From assembly GCF_003268775.1 (NCBI RefSeq), contig NZ_QLSU01000024.1, positions 80,083-144,082 on the forward strand: a stretch of DNA of 64,000 nt, read 5' to 3'. Under the pieces are notes generated by a model, which saw only the letters and a program-made list of their open reading frames with translations, searched no databases and was not told where the DNA came from. The number at the start of each line of letters is the position of its first letter. Within the stretch, counting starts at the first letter, position 1. A program made the position numbers and the translations under genes. The stretch is from Paraburkholderia unamae. GTDB lineage: Bacteria > Pseudomonadota > Gammaproteobacteria > Burkholderiales > Burkholderiaceae. Positions 45,911 through 55,823 of this stretch are shown here, one piece after another.

Positions 45911-46715
45911 GTTGAATCTCCAGAGAGTGATGAAGACGTTGGGGTTCTCGCACATTCCGTTCCGGGCCAACGAGTTTGTAAGCCGATGGCTGCTGCTGTT
46001 TAGACCTCGCTGAATCCACGCCTATCGTCGCCTGTCCTGACGCCACATCGTGGGAGAACGCAGTCCGTCCTATTGACGGAATGCCGCGTATGCGTTGCAG
46101 TTTTTTCGTGGGTGGAAAGAACCGCGCGCGGCGTTGTGGTCTGTCTATCGCGGTACCGTTCGGACCCCATACCGAATGGATCTCCAGTCGAGAAGCTCAG
46201 TGATTTGGGATCCTAAAAAGTGATGTGCACGAATTCACGAAACGCGAGGGGTAGGCACTCATGTTTCCGCCGGTAATAGCGCATGCCGTGCAACATCAGG
46301 CCGGTTCGTGTCGAAGCCGATCCGTCAGGAACGCGGAACGGCGCACGAACGTGCCATAAAAAAGTTTGCGGGAGGCAGGGCGCTCACCGCGCAGCGGCCA
46401 AATTGGATCATTGCCCTATTCGATGAGCCGACGAACGCGCTGCGGCTCGGCGCGTGCGGGTACAGCGCGGCGATCCTTCGGGAGATGCGTTCGACGTCGA
46501 AATTCTTCGCCCGTCGCAGGTCAATGCTCTCGCTCGCGCCGCCGACGATATAGGCCCACTCGCGCGCTCGTAGGCTCAAGCGCTCCCGCCATCGACGCGG
46601 CGAACTATCGGGACGGCCCTGGCTCAAGCGGGCGAATCGGCAATCCGCGGCGCATTAGTCAGGCACGCGTTCTGCGCTGGCTCGCTTCTCCCCGCCTGGA
46701 AAAGGAAACGACATC
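45911..46715. other. 0.8-kb gap, no supported gene
   Basis: Small overlapping frames (46308-46553 plus, 46325-46627 minus) lack signatures and ribosome sites. Promoters of the flanking divergent PRC and dps genes must lie here. Confidence 0.4.
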
Positions 46716-47240
46716 ATGGCAACCGCAGATACGAAACACAAGGGCGCAGCATCGTCGAATCTTACGACTCCGACCGACCTCGGCGAAGAAGCTCGCAAGA
46801 CCGTGTCCGCCGGTCTCACAAAGCTACTCGCGGACGTATTTACGCTCTTCGTCAAGACGAAGAATTTCCACTGGCATGTAAGCGGGCCACACTTTCGTGA
46901 CTATCATCTTTTGCTTGACGATCAAGCGACGCTGGTTTTCGCGATGGTCGATCCCGTTGCGGAACGCGTGCGCAAACTGGGCGGTACGACTTTGCGATCG
47001 GTCGGACAGATCGCGTCGCTGCGGCGAATTGAGGACAACGATGAATCGTTCGTCGCTCCCGAGGCAATGCTCGACGAGCTGCGCCACGATAATGAGTCGC
47101 TTGTGAAGTTCATGCGCGAACTGCATCAGCTCTGCGACGAAAAGGAGGACGTCGCAACAGCTAGCCTCATCGAAAACTGGATCGATGAGACGGAGGAACG
47201 TGTCTGGTTCCTGTTCGAGGCGACGCGCCATACGCGTTAG
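46716..47240 (+). CDS. dps: Dps family DNA-binding ferritin-like protein (copy 1)
   Basis: A 174-residue protein that oxidises and stores iron and shields DNA during oxidative stress or starvation. The ferroxidase signature KTKNFHWHVSGPHFRDYHLLLDDQ is intact, followed by DPVAERVRKLGGTTLRSVGQIASL and the helical end DEKEDVATASLIENWIDETEERVWFL. The Lys-containing N-terminal tail (MATADTKHKGAASS) may bind DNA. The start has AAAGGAAACG upstream. Its paralogue at 58744 has a premature stop. Confidence 0.93.
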   Translation: MATADTKHKGAASSNLTTPTDLGEEARKTVSAGLTKLLADVFTLFVKTKNFHWHVSGPHFRDYHLLLDDQATLVFAMVDPVAERVRKLGGTTLRSVGQIASLRRIEDNDESFVAPEAMLDELRHDNESLVKFMRELHQLCDEKEDVATASLIENWIDETEERVWFLFEATRHTR

Positions 47241-47586
47241 AGCTCGGGTATTTCCGCGTTAGATCGTGTTTTTAGTAAGCGGCCGACGGTCACCCGGAGC
47301 AAGAATCGGAAGCGAAAGGCAAGGGAGCGGGGTGCCATTACGATAGTTGCCATTCGTCTGCGAGCATAAAAGCACATAGCCCACGGCCCACGCCACGTGT
47401 GCGCCTGAGTTGCAGGAATCGTGAACCCGAGCTCTCAGACGCGAGATGGCGTGGGCACTGGGAATGCTGGGCGAAAATTAGACCGGTCGGCACTCCCAGA
47501 CCGGGGTGCCGACGGAAACCGACCTGCTCGCTCATTCGTTTTCCGGTCGGATGAAGAATCAATGGGTTAAATATAGAGGAATACGA
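47241..47586. other. gap between dps and the glycosyltransferase
   Basis: No gene is supported. A ribosome site lies just before 47587. Confidence 0.4.
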
Positions 47587-48276
47587 ATGATAGGCGTGGT
47601 GATTCCTGCGCATGATGAGGAGCAGTTGATCGCTGCATGCCTTGATTCGGTGCGACGTGCCGCGGCGCATCCATCATTGCATGGTGAGGCGGTTTGTCCG
47701 CTCGTGGTACTCGACGCCTGTACCGACGCGTCGTTGCCGATCGTTTCTGCCAGTGGCTTTAGCCATATGACTATCGGTGCACACAATGTCGGTGTGGCTC
47801 GGGCAGTCGGGTCGCAGGCACTGCTTGCCCGCGGCGTTCGCTGGCTCGCATTCACTGATGCTGACAGTCGCGTCGCTTCTGACTGGCTCGTCGCCCAGCT
47901 CCAAGCGGGGGCGGATGCAGTATGCGGGCCAGTGAGCGTGGACGACTGGAGTGGGCTTGCCCCGTCGGTGAGTGCGATATGGGCAAAGCGCTATCACGAC
48001 GCTGATGGGCATCGGCACGTTCATGGTGCGAACTTGGGTGTGGCAGCGTATGCATACGCACGCGCTGGCGGCTTCCCACCGCTTGTATGTAGTGAAGACG
48101 TCGCACTGGTCGAACTCTTGATTGAAACGGGCGCGACTGTCGCGTGGAGCGCGGCACCGCGTGTAGTCACAAGCGGGCGCCTTAACGCTCGCGCCCGAGG
48201 CGGATTCGGCGACACGCTTGCGGCGTGGGCCGACGAGTTTGGCACTGGCGACGCTTCCGTCATGCCGTCGCCGTGA
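47587..48276 (+). CDS. family 2 glycosyltransferase
   Basis: 229 residues from ATG 47587 behind AGAGGAAT. The GT-A nucleotide-binding fold shows MIGVVIPAHDEEQLIAACLDSVRRA, the middle ALLARGVRWLAFTDADSRVASDWLVAQL with the DxD metal site, and HVHGANLGVAAYAYARAGGFPPLVCSEDVALVELL with the acceptor ED motif. In Burkholderiaceae a GT of this type is commonly found with a NodS-like methyltransferase, an acyl-CoA dehydrogenase-like protein and a PIG-L deacetylase. The first two are encoded at 49827-51524 here. PIG-L was not found. Confidence 0.8.
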   Translation: MIGVVIPAHDEEQLIAACLDSVRRAAAHPSLHGEAVCPLVVLDACTDASLPIVSASGFSHMTIGAHNVGVARAVGSQALLARGVRWLAFTDADSRVASDWLVAQLQAGADAVCGPVSVDDWSGLAPSVSAIWAKRYHDADGHRHVHGANLGVAAYAYARAGGFPPLVCSEDVALVELLIETGATVAWSAAPRVVTSGRLNARARGGFGDTLAAWADEFGTGDASVMPSP

Positions 48277-48398
48277 AGAAGAAAGAGCCCTCCGTACGGG
48301 GCCTTTGGTAGCTACCGGGCGAAGACGACGCACAATGCTGGCGCACGCAAACGGTCCCACCGGCGATTGGCCACCACCGCTTCCCCATCGCGTGCTGT

Positions 48399-48473
48399 TC
48401 AATGCCAAAGCAGGGCGATGAGAATGATGATTGGGATGGGTACACCGAGGAAAAAAAGAAGAATAGAGCGCAT
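48399..48473 (-). CDS. 24-residue hydrophobic membrane peptide (copy 1)
   Basis: ATG 48473 follows TGGAG. The whole product is one hydrophobic helix with a GVPIPIIILIALLWH end. An almost identical 24-codon gene at 61841-61915 has a GAGGAGG ribosome site, and both lie directly downstream of the paralogous four-TM membrane protein genes on the same strand. Conservation of length and sequence between the two loci is strong evidence that the peptide is real. Function unknown. Confidence 0.65.
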   Translation of the reverse strand: MRSILLFFLGVPIPIIILIALLWH

Positions 48474-48520
48474 GGTTTTCTCCAAGCTGGTCCATGGACA
48501 AAGTCGACGATCGAAAAACC

Positions 48521-49449
48521 TCAAAGCGCGCGTGTCCGGCCACCAACTGTCGCTAGCAAGCACGCTGCGAACGCGCCCATGAGAAGGGAAATGAACAGCC
48601 ACAGGCTTACGTCGACGGCCGCCTTGCGTGCTTTTTCCGCAGCCGCGCGCACAGCTTCGTCTAACGCATTTGCCTTGTCGAGAAGGCGCGACCATGTAGC
48701 AGCGACGCGTGCTTGTGCATCCGCTAAGTCAACTCCAGTTCGTCGCACAACGATGTGGGCGATATAGTCGCTGTCCGCGGGCGCAAGTGCGCCGCGCGCA
48801 GAAAGGCTGTTGGTAAAAATTCGCGTGATCTCCTGCTTATCAAGGTCCTCGGCGGGCGGCTCGATAGTCTTTGTCGCGAGAGGGAAGTGTTGCCGGTGGC
48901 CGGGCGTAGCATGCCGTCGCTCAGATACCCCATTGGCCACGTTCCGTACGCGTGGCGGGCGTCGCCGCGATCGGGGGGGCGTAGTGCGCTCGTATCGGGC
49001 AGACTGGTGGTTACGCTCGCGCCCTCCCGTGCAGTCGCAGCGATGAGGGAAGACAGGAGCGCGGCGGTTACCAAGGTAGCTAGCGCCCATGCGAGAAAAC
49101 CATGCGCTGTATCCCGAAAGTGCGCTTCGTCGTTGGTGATGTCAGGCCAATGGCCGCGAAGCCGCCCCGCAAGATAGCCCCCGAGAGCACCGGACATAAT
49201 TTGCGTCACACAAACCCAGACGATTGCGGCAATTCCGAGGGTCTTTACATGCATGCCGCCAGGCCAAGGCGAGAGCGACGAAAGCCCAAGCCCGGTACCG
49301 AGCGTGAGCAAAACGAGAGAGAAAGCCGCCATGCTCAACGCACCGGCGAGGACTGCGCCCCATGAGACGGCGGAACGCTGCGGTTCGTATAGCTGCCCGG
49401 CGAAGCGTGTTGCGGGAAGGTCCGCCCCTGGCAAATCGATCTTTTCCAT
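48521..49449 (-). pseudogene. four-TM membrane protein (copy 1), frameshifted
   Basis: From ATG 49449 the frame reads SAVSWGAVLAGALSMAAFSLVLLTLGTGLGLSSLSPWPGG, then HFRDTAHGFLAWALATLVTAALLSSLIAA and WPMGYLSDGMLRPATGN. At about 48870-48890 it must change frame to reach AEDLDKQEITRIFTNSLSARGALAPADSDYIAHIVVRRTG and the last membrane helix VSLWLFISLLMGAFAACLLATVGG. The intact paralogue at 61959-62900 runs through the same points in one frame. One net indel inactivates this copy. Confidence 0.8.
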
Positions 49450-49826
49450 ATCGCCCCCAGCACCTTTGAAGAGGCCCGCGCAGGCAGGCGCAGAGTACCC
49501 AGCACATCGCGTGCCGAGTCTAACGGGGCGCGCCACGATTCGGCGGAAGCCCAATTGGCGCGCGGCTCAGCCGTGAGCACCACGCCGATGGACACCCAGC
49601 GCAGGTGAATCTTGGCCAGCGGCTTGACCATCCAGCCGGTGTTCATCCGCTAGTGCTGCGAGGCCCAGGGCGATTTCACCGTGGCCAACCGCGGACTTGG
49701 CTGGTCGAGTAAAGCGCGCCCAGGCGTGCATCCCACTAAGCGCTGTCTGTTGTAACGCGCGCCAGTCAGCGGCGTCAGTGGCATGAGGTTCCCCAGCGAT
49801 CGACGTATCTAGATCGAACGCGCAGA
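49450..49826. other. gap, no supported gene
   Basis: It lies between the membrane protein and the methyltransferase gene. No signatures were seen. Confidence 0.4.
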
Positions 49827-50447
49827 TTAACGATTGTGTTCACGAAGCGCGACGCTCTGCGCGTCGCGGGTCCAGACGTCTAGCAGGAAGTCGGTATCTT
49901 CGATATGAACCACAGTGTGCAGCGCATCGTCTTCCGCCGCCTGCGTAAAGATGCTGTGCACACGTGCGCTATTCAGCATCCACAGTTCGCCACCATGGCG
50001 CCAGTGGCAGGATGCGAGCACGCCTAAATTGGCGAGCGACGACGCTGCATGTTGAGCGAGCACCGTGCACTCGCCAATATCGAGGTAATACGCAAATTCG
50101 CTTACTACGATCAGGTCGAACTTGCCGACCGGCCAGTCGCGGGGCATCACGAGTCTCCGCACATTGACATTCGCAAATTTGCGGAGGCGCGCGCGCGCAA
50201 TTGCGACGGCGCGCGGCGAAAAGTCCGCACAAAGCAGATGCCCACAGCGCTGCGCCAGTTCGGCCGACAAAAACCCATTCGCGCAACCCGGCTCAAACGC
50301 GTTATCGTACAGCGCACGCGGCAGTGCTGCGAGCAGCACTGCGCGCTTGCGTGCCTCGTACCAACTCTCCTCATAGTTCCAAGGGTCAGGGTTCGACGTG
50401 AACTTGCTGTCGAAATAGCTCTCGAGCGGTTCGGGCGAACGGTCCAT
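49827..50447 (-). CDS. SAM-dependent methyltransferase (NodS-like)
   Basis: A 206-residue class I methyltransferase. SAM motif I is AFEPGCANGFLSAELAQRC, motif II LLCADFSPRAVAIARARL, and motif IV FDLIVVSEFAYYLD. The N-terminus YFDSKFTSNPDPWNYEESWYEARKRAVLLAAL is characteristic of the NodS-like group that methylates amino sugars or lipid-linked acceptors. It follows the acyl-CoA dehydrogenase-like gene after 24 bases, so both form an operon. Confidence 0.85.
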   Translation of the reverse strand: MDRSPEPLESYFDSKFTSNPDPWNYEESWYEARKRAVLLAALPRALYDNAFEPGCANGFLSAELAQRCGHLLCADFSPRAVAIARARLRKFANVNVRRLVMPRDWPVGKFDLIVVSEFAYYLDIGECTVLAQHAASSLANLGVLASCHWRHGGELWMLNSARVHSIFTQAAEDDALHTVVHIEDTDFLLDVWTRDAQSVALREHNR

Positions 50448-50471
50448 TGCTAGTCGTTTCCTGCCGGGATT

Positions 50472-51524
50472 CTATAGTCGCCAGTCTTCGCCCGCGCTAG
50501 CAACCGAGGCCGCTAGTATCGCAAGATCGGCTTCCGCGTGGCTCTGGCGTACGAACACCGGCAAATCTGTGCACATGCGCGCGAACCACGGGTCGCGACA
50601 TAGCGGACCGGCGCCCATCCCACGCGAGCAGGCGCGCAGCGTACTCTCGACAGCGTGCTCTGCCGCACCACGAGCGCGAAGTGCGACTTTGGACGCGTCC
50701 GCGCGCGGAGCGGCATCGATGGCAGCTGCACATTCCCGCAGGCAGGCGCGCGCGGTCACTAGCGCGACATCAGTGGCCCCAAGGTGGGCACGTAGATGAG
50801 GGTCATCACGATGCAGCGCTGCATCGCGCAGGCGCTCGGCAAGCGCGGCAGCTGCGCCGTACCAGCAGGCTGCAATACCGGCTCCGCCATGCCAGAAGCC
50901 CGGTCGGCGAAGATACGCCCCCGGGCCGCCCACAAGCGTTGCGCGCGCGTCCGAAAACTCAACTTCGACGCTTTGGGTGGCGGCCATGCCCACCGCTTCC
51001 CAGCCACGCATGTTAACTGCCACACCTGACTGGTGCATAGGTACGTTGGCGAGCCAGTCTTCCCCATGGGCATCGGTGCACGTCACGAGCGCATGCGTAA
51101 CAAAGCGGGCTCCGGAGCACCATGATTTGGTACCGTGCAGGCTCACTTGGTCGCCGCCGCACCTCGTAACGCGCACTTCGTTACGAGGCGAGCGTGCGGC
51201 CCAGACGCCATAAATGGTGATCGAAGAACAAGTGTCTGCAATGTCTTTGCCACGTCCCTCTGGCGACAACTCGGCCAATATGGCGTTCGCATCAGTGTGA
51301 GCTTCATGGACTTTGGCCAGTGAAAGGTCGCGAGCTGCCACCGCCGCAAGAAACTGCCACCGCGTAAGCGTGTTTCCCGCACCTGGCAGCGGCAGCACGG
51401 TAAAAGTTGCCGCGAGGCGCCGCGCTGCGTCCGGCAGCGTCGTCGCGTCGAGCGGCGTTGCTCCGCTGGGCAGCAGTTCGGCTAGCCCCGGATACCGGCG
51501 ACAAAGTGCGGGCGAAGAGGACAT
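50472..51524 (-). CDS. acyl-CoA dehydrogenase-like protein
   Basis: 350 residues from ATG 51524. The flavoprotein pattern is visible as ITIYGVWAARSPRNEVRVTRCGGDQVSLHGTKSWCSGARFVTHALVTC (mid-domain beta), GMAATQSVEVEFSDARATLVGGPGAYLRRPGFWHGGAGIAA and a helical C-terminal domain. The overall match is to acyl-CoA dehydrogenase-like proteins of modification clusters rather than to fatty-acid enzymes. A catalytic Glu cannot be placed confidently. It is expressed with the methyltransferase. Confidence 0.75.
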   Translation of the reverse strand: MSSSPALCRRYPGLAELLPSGATPLDATTLPDAARRLAATFTVLPLPGAGNTLTRWQFLAAVAARDLSLAKVHEAHTDANAILAELSPEGRGKDIADTCSSITIYGVWAARSPRNEVRVTRCGGDQVSLHGTKSWCSGARFVTHALVTCTDAHGEDWLANVPMHQSGVAVNMRGWEAVGMAATQSVEVEFSDARATLVGGPGAYLRRPGFWHGGAGIAACWYGAAAALAERLRDAALHRDDPHLRAHLGATDVALVTARACLRECAAAIDAAPRADASKVALRARGAAEHAVESTLRACSRGMGAGPLCRDPWFARMCTDLPVFVRQSHAEADLAILAASVASAGEDWRL

Positions 51525-51876
51525 GTGGACTTCCTGGCTAAATATACGGCCTATCCGCAAGGCGCATGCCACACGAAGAGGGTCGCATCACCGGGACGGA
51601 CAAGAAGTGGAACTCGACGCAAAACAAAAACGGCGGCGTTGATCCGAACTGCGCGGGAAAGGATTTTCGGCGCAGGCGGAGTTCTCGAAGCGGGAAACGT
51701 GTTTGGGGAGCCGGGTACGGCGCGGTAAAAGCGCCTGCCACGCTGAGGCTCGCGGTACTCTCCAGCCGTGCCGGCTGCGTCGAGATCGTGACTCGCCGCG
51801 GCGAGAGTGCGAGGGCAAATGCAAATACCATGTTCGAGCAACTCGCAGGCTGTTGGCCGTTGCCCTTTGAGCCGCT
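51525..51876. other. gap where a PIG-L deacetylase gene might be expected, none seen
   Basis: Open frames (for example 51566-51880 plus) have no PIG-L (HPDD) or other signature. Confidence 0.4.
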
Positions 51877-52740
51877 TTAGATGAGCGGGGTACCCCCCGT
51901 CACGGCAAGGGTGGCGCCGGAAATATAGCTTGCCTCGCATGAGGCGAGCAGCACATACGCGGCAGCGAGCTCCGCTGGCTGCCCCGGCCGGCCCATCGGC
52001 GTCGCTTTGCCGAAGTCACGAACGTATTCTGGCGGCATCGTGGAGGGGATAAGCGGCGTCCAGATCGGGCCAGGGGCGACACAGTTCACGCGTATGCCGC
52101 GTTCGGCAACTAACTGCGCGAGGCCGCCGGTGAAGTTCTGGATCGCGCCTTTGGTGGCCGCGTAGGCTAGCAACATCGGGTTGGGTTTGTCGGCATTGAT
52201 CGACGCTGTGTTAATGATGGCTGCGCCCCGCTGCATAACGGCGACCGCCTCGCGTGAAATGCGGAACATGGCACCGATGTTTGTGTCGAATGTGCGGTCC
52301 CATTCCTCATCGCTGATCGACTCGACCGACTCGTGTGTCATCTGGTACGCCGCATTATTTACGAGCACATCAAGCTTTCCCAATTCGCTCACGGTCTTGT
52401 TTACGAGTTCGCGACACCACGCACGGTCACGGATGTCCCCGGGTAGCAGCAACGCACGGCGTCCGGCGTCCTCCACCCAACGTGCAGTTTCCTGGGCATC
52501 GTCGTGTTCGTCGTAGTAAGCGATTGCGACGTCCGCGCCTTCGCGTGCAAATGCGATGCAGATGGCGCGACCTATGCCGCTGTCGCCGCCTGTCACGAGC
52601 GCAACCTTGCCTGTGAGTCGACTCGAGCCGCGGTAGCTCTTCTCCCCGTGATCGGGTTGTGGGTCCATCGGTACAGTGCGCCCTGGTGTTTGGTTCTGCT
52701 GCTGTTCGGGCATTGCGGGAACAGGGCGATGTGCGGTCAT
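51877..52740 (-). CDS. SDR family oxidoreductase (YghA-like)
   Basis: 287 residues from ATG 52740. After a Gln/Pro-rich extension (PEQQQNQTPGRTVPMDPQPDHG) the Rossmann fold begins LTGKVALVTGGDSGIGRAICIAF. LDVLVNNAAYQ is the NAG-type motif and LLAYAATKGAIQNFTGGLA carries the YxxxK pair. PGPIWTPLIPSTMP and SGATLAVTGG close the domain. The extension and the PQPDHGE..Y.GSSRL signature are those of the YghA/general-stress dehydrogenase group. The substrate is unknown, probably an aldehyde or sugar. Confidence 0.88.
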   Translation of the reverse strand: MTAHRPVPAMPEQQQNQTPGRTVPMDPQPDHGEKSYRGSSRLTGKVALVTGGDSGIGRAICIAFAREGADVAIAYYDEHDDAQETARWVEDAGRRALLLPGDIRDRAWCRELVNKTVSELGKLDVLVNNAAYQMTHESVESISDEEWDRTFDTNIGAMFRISREAVAVMQRGAAIINTASINADKPNPMLLAYAATKGAIQNFTGGLAQLVAERGIRVNCVAPGPIWTPLIPSTMPPEYVRDFGKATPMGRPGQPAELAAAYVLLASCEASYISGATLAVTGGTPLI

Positions 52741-53195
52741 GGCGCTTACCTCGTGGATGAGATTTTGCGTATTCGAGTGGTTGAGGGCGCCGCAAGGCGC
52801 GTGCCGATACAGTCGCGTCTCAAGCTTTAACCAGCTGTTTAGATGTTCGCGGCGCCGTTTCACGGTTTGTCTCTAGGCCCATGATCGGCGTGACGTTGAT
52901 CAGAGCGGCCGTGACGTCATCTCAAGCCGTTCTGCTCACCATCGCGATGATCGCAGTGGCGCGCCCCACGGATTGCCCACACTTCGCGAGCAGATGGTGG
53001 ACTCTTGGGACTTCGGCCTTTGCGCTCGCGACTCAATGGAATGAGTTCGAGCGCGAGAGCCGACCGCCGCGCGCGGCAGTTGAAAGCGGCGTGTGCATCT
53101 CACGGCGCATCGTGAGCATGGCATGTCGTCTCAATCTGCAAACCGCTGCTTCTGAGAGGCAATGTGGACGAGCCAGGTACAGGTCTTCCGCCGAA
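52741..53195. other. gap, no supported gene
   Basis: A long plus frame from 52881 crosses it but is compositionally random. No signatures. Confidence 0.4.
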
Positions 53196-53465
53196 TCAGG
53201 CCCGTATTGCAGCGGTTATAACCCAGGTTTGCGCGTTCAGACGGAGAAGGGCTTCGTTGAGCTCGGCGGGCGAAACAGCGTCGAAAGTGACTACGAGTTC
53301 GTCAAAATGCTGCTTCCCGTTGCAATGCACGCGGCTCAAGCGCGCCCGTGCGGCGCAATGCCCCAGCGCCTGCCAGATGGGGACAATCCTGAGCCTGCCG
53401 GGCGCGGCACGCACTGTTAGACACACCGGATGTGCGACGGCGGGATGTTCGCGCAGAGAGGACAT
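53196..53465 (-). CDS. small hypothetical protein, ACT-like pattern
   Basis: An 89-residue frame: HPVCLTVRAAPGRLRIVPIWQALGHCAAR, HFDELVVTFDAVSPAELNEALLRLNAQTWVITAAI. The beta-alpha-beta-beta-alpha-beta order with APGRL resembles an ACT domain. The ribosome site is weak and neighbours give no support, so this is tentative. Confidence 0.35.
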   Translation of the reverse strand: MSSLREHPAVAHPVCLTVRAAPGRLRIVPIWQALGHCAARARLSRVHCNGKQHFDELVVTFDAVSPAELNEALLRLNAQTWVITAAIRA

Positions 53466-54414
53466 GGCAGTTCCATTTCAAGTTGCGCAGTCATACGGAC
53501 GTTAGGGATGAGAGTCCCCAGGTCGACTCAAATTCTAGGTTGACGGGGGAACTTTGCAGTTTCCGCGCCGCACTCGCCACGACTCTCGCAAAATATCACG
53601 CGTAAAAGAACGCCGGTAATGAACGCAACCGTATCAGTCCATTTAGCCGTATTGTCTACTGCCACAGCCCGAATCCAGCCGCAGTGGCCCAACAGACAAG
53701 CAATTCCCCAGATGGGGCCTGCGGTCGCGACGTCCAGATTCCGCGACGAGTTCATGCTCATTGCCATTCCTTCGACAAGAGCGGAAAGGCCGTCACGAAC
53801 CAGGCTGCAGCCTTCCTCATACTAAGGTAGCCGCTCATGGGGGGCAGGGCAAACTTGCCTGTCACGTCTGGCGTGAAATATTTATGGTGCGGCGCACCGA
53901 TGGATGAATGGATTGCTCGAAACTCGCGGAACTACACGGGAGTCGGAGCACGAAATGGCCTCATGCCTCAGGTGGACCGACCGGGCGACTGATCGGGTCT
54001 GCCCAGCGAAATTCAGCGAGAGGGACAGACGACCTTTCGTAACAACCGGCTTTGCGCACCGCCGTGGCGAGGCTTCGGAATTCGTCGTCAGGTTGGTCCC
54101 AAAAATGCGCTTTCCAAGGCGCCTACGTGCGCCGCCGGGCTGAAAGTTGGTGGCAGTTCTTGTATGGACAGGCTGCGCAACGATGCAGACCGCCGCAGCG
54201 GTATTTTCGCGCGATCTACCGAGTCTCGGAAGAGATGCTCTCAAACCTCAAGCGTGAAGTCCCCAGCAGCTGATGCACATATCCAGCTACCCCGCTGGTG
54301 AGCACAATATGGGTGCGGTAGATCGGTTTGGCATGCTTAGGATCCGACAGTGAACAAGCATTGCCGCGGAACGTCCTTTGCGCCACAAAGGTACAAATCC
54401 GCGAGGGGAAGTCC
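53466..54414. other. 0.95-kb stretch, no supported gene
   Basis: Fragmentary frames only (for example 54052-54273 plus with WWQFLYGQAAQR). They may be remains of genes neighbouring ku, but I cannot identify them. Confidence 0.4.
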
Positions 54415-55001
54415 ATGCCCGCCCGCTCAATCGCCTCCCTGTCGTTGTCTTTCGGGCTTGTTCCGATCCCAGTGAAGCTCTAGACGGCGACTGAAAGTTC
54501 ATCTGACGTCAGATTCCACATGCTGGCGCCAAACGGCTCGTGCGCGTGAGGCAGCAATACGTTTCCGAGAAGACGGGCGCCGTTGTCGAGCGTTCAAGCA
54601 TGAACAAGGGCTACGAATTCGAAAAGGACAGATCCGTGTTTTTCACCAGCGACGAGCTAAAGGCATTGGAAGATGCCGCCAGTCATGTTGTCGAGATAAT
54701 GGCCTTTATCCCCGATGAGGCGATTAACCCGGTTTTATACGACAAGGCCTATTACATTGCACCTGACAAGCGCGGCGGAAAGCCGTACAGCCTGCTTCAG
54801 CAGGCGCTCGCGCAAAGCGGCCGGTGCGCCTTGGCTAAATGGGCATCCAAAAGAAGGACTCGAGTAGTGCAGGTGCGTGCAGAAGAAGATGGGCTCGTCT
54901 TTCAGCAACTGTTGTATGCCGACGAGGTTCGCCCACTAGATGAAGCTACAAAGAATGTCTGTTGGTCGATCCTTCTTACGCGGACGCCCATCACAATTTA
55001 G
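54415..55001 (+). pseudogene. ku: Ku DNA end-binding protein, nonsense plus frameshift, truncated
   Basis: From ATG 54415 the frame reads MPARSIASLSLSFGLVPIPVKL, then TAG where Ku has a Tyr, then TATESSSDVRFHMLAPNGS. Two extra bases near 54540 change frame, after which RVRQQYVSEKTGAVVERSSMNKGYEFEKD and EIMAFIPDEAINPVLYDKAYYIAPDK continue to LLYADEVRPLDE. The last 20 residues are unrelated and the normal C-terminus is absent. Three lesions make this a dead copy of the bacterial non-homologous end-joining factor. No ligase D is in view. Confidence 0.82.
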
Positions 55002-55378
55002 CGCTGTTGCTCGAAAGACGCGGCGACGCGCAGGGGCTAGTCCGCCACTTGAGCGCCTATCGGCGACTAACCAACTAAGCGATCCGTCCTGCTTGAGGGA
55101 CCCGGGGACCGATAGATGCCTATTACGAGGGCTCGCTTGGCGGGCATGGCGCCTGCTCAGTGTGAGCTGCCACGTAGTGGACATTTCACGTTGCGATGGT
55201 CCAGGTATCGACTCGCCCGCGCCGGGGCCGGAAATACCGGCGCTCCCTTCCTCATCGGTCGGCGGCTATCCCCCAAATGACGTGCAGCAGGCGAAGAGGC
55301 TGCGCCGCGCGATCCAAGCCGGCCGCAATACTGAAACGCCGCTCGGGTTGCCCGCTGACGGCTGAAACGGAGGCTCAA
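55002..55378. other. gap, no supported gene
   Basis: Nothing is recognised between the ku remnant and the DUF2934 gene. Confidence 0.4.
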
Positions 55379-55672
55379 ATGACTGTAGATGCGACGGAGC
55401 AAAGGAGTGCCGATCAAGAGCCCGAAGCGAAGATCGACAAGGCGGTCGAAGAGACATTCCCGGCCAGTGATCCGCCAGCGATCGGCGGCACAACACGTCT
55501 AGAAGAGACCCACTCAGAAAGCGACCGGGAGGCGCGAATCCGACGGCGGGCGTACGAGCTGTGGGAAAAAGCAGGGTGCCCGAACGACCATACCGACGAA
55601 TATTGGCATAGGGCAGAGGCAGAAATTTCAGCGGAGAATTCTGGCGGCGCAGGCGGACCCGGTTCGCCATAG
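55379..55672 (+). CDS. DUF2934 domain protein
   Basis: 97 residues from ATG 55379 behind CGGAGGCTCAA. An acidic first half includes the KIDKAVEETFPASDPPA motif. It is followed by the DUF2934 helix pair REARIRRRAYELWEKAGCPNDHTDEYWHRAEAEI. These small proteins are frequent among trehalose/glycogen and stress genes in beta-proteobacteria. Their function is unknown. treZ follows in the same direction after about 150 bases. Confidence 0.8.
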   Translation: MTVDATEQRSADQEPEAKIDKAVEETFPASDPPAIGGTTRLEETHSESDREARIRRRAYELWEKAGCPNDHTDEYWHRAEAEISAENSGGAGGPGSP

Positions 55673-55823
55673 CATATCGATCACATAGCCGCATAGCGTC
55701 GTGATGCTGCGAAAGTGGTATCAAGTAGTCGACCGCGGGAGAAGCGGCCTTTGTCGTCGCGCGCGCGATGGTGTGTGCGACGGACCTGCCGATGATCGCC
55801 GTGCTCCAGCCGGGCACACAACT

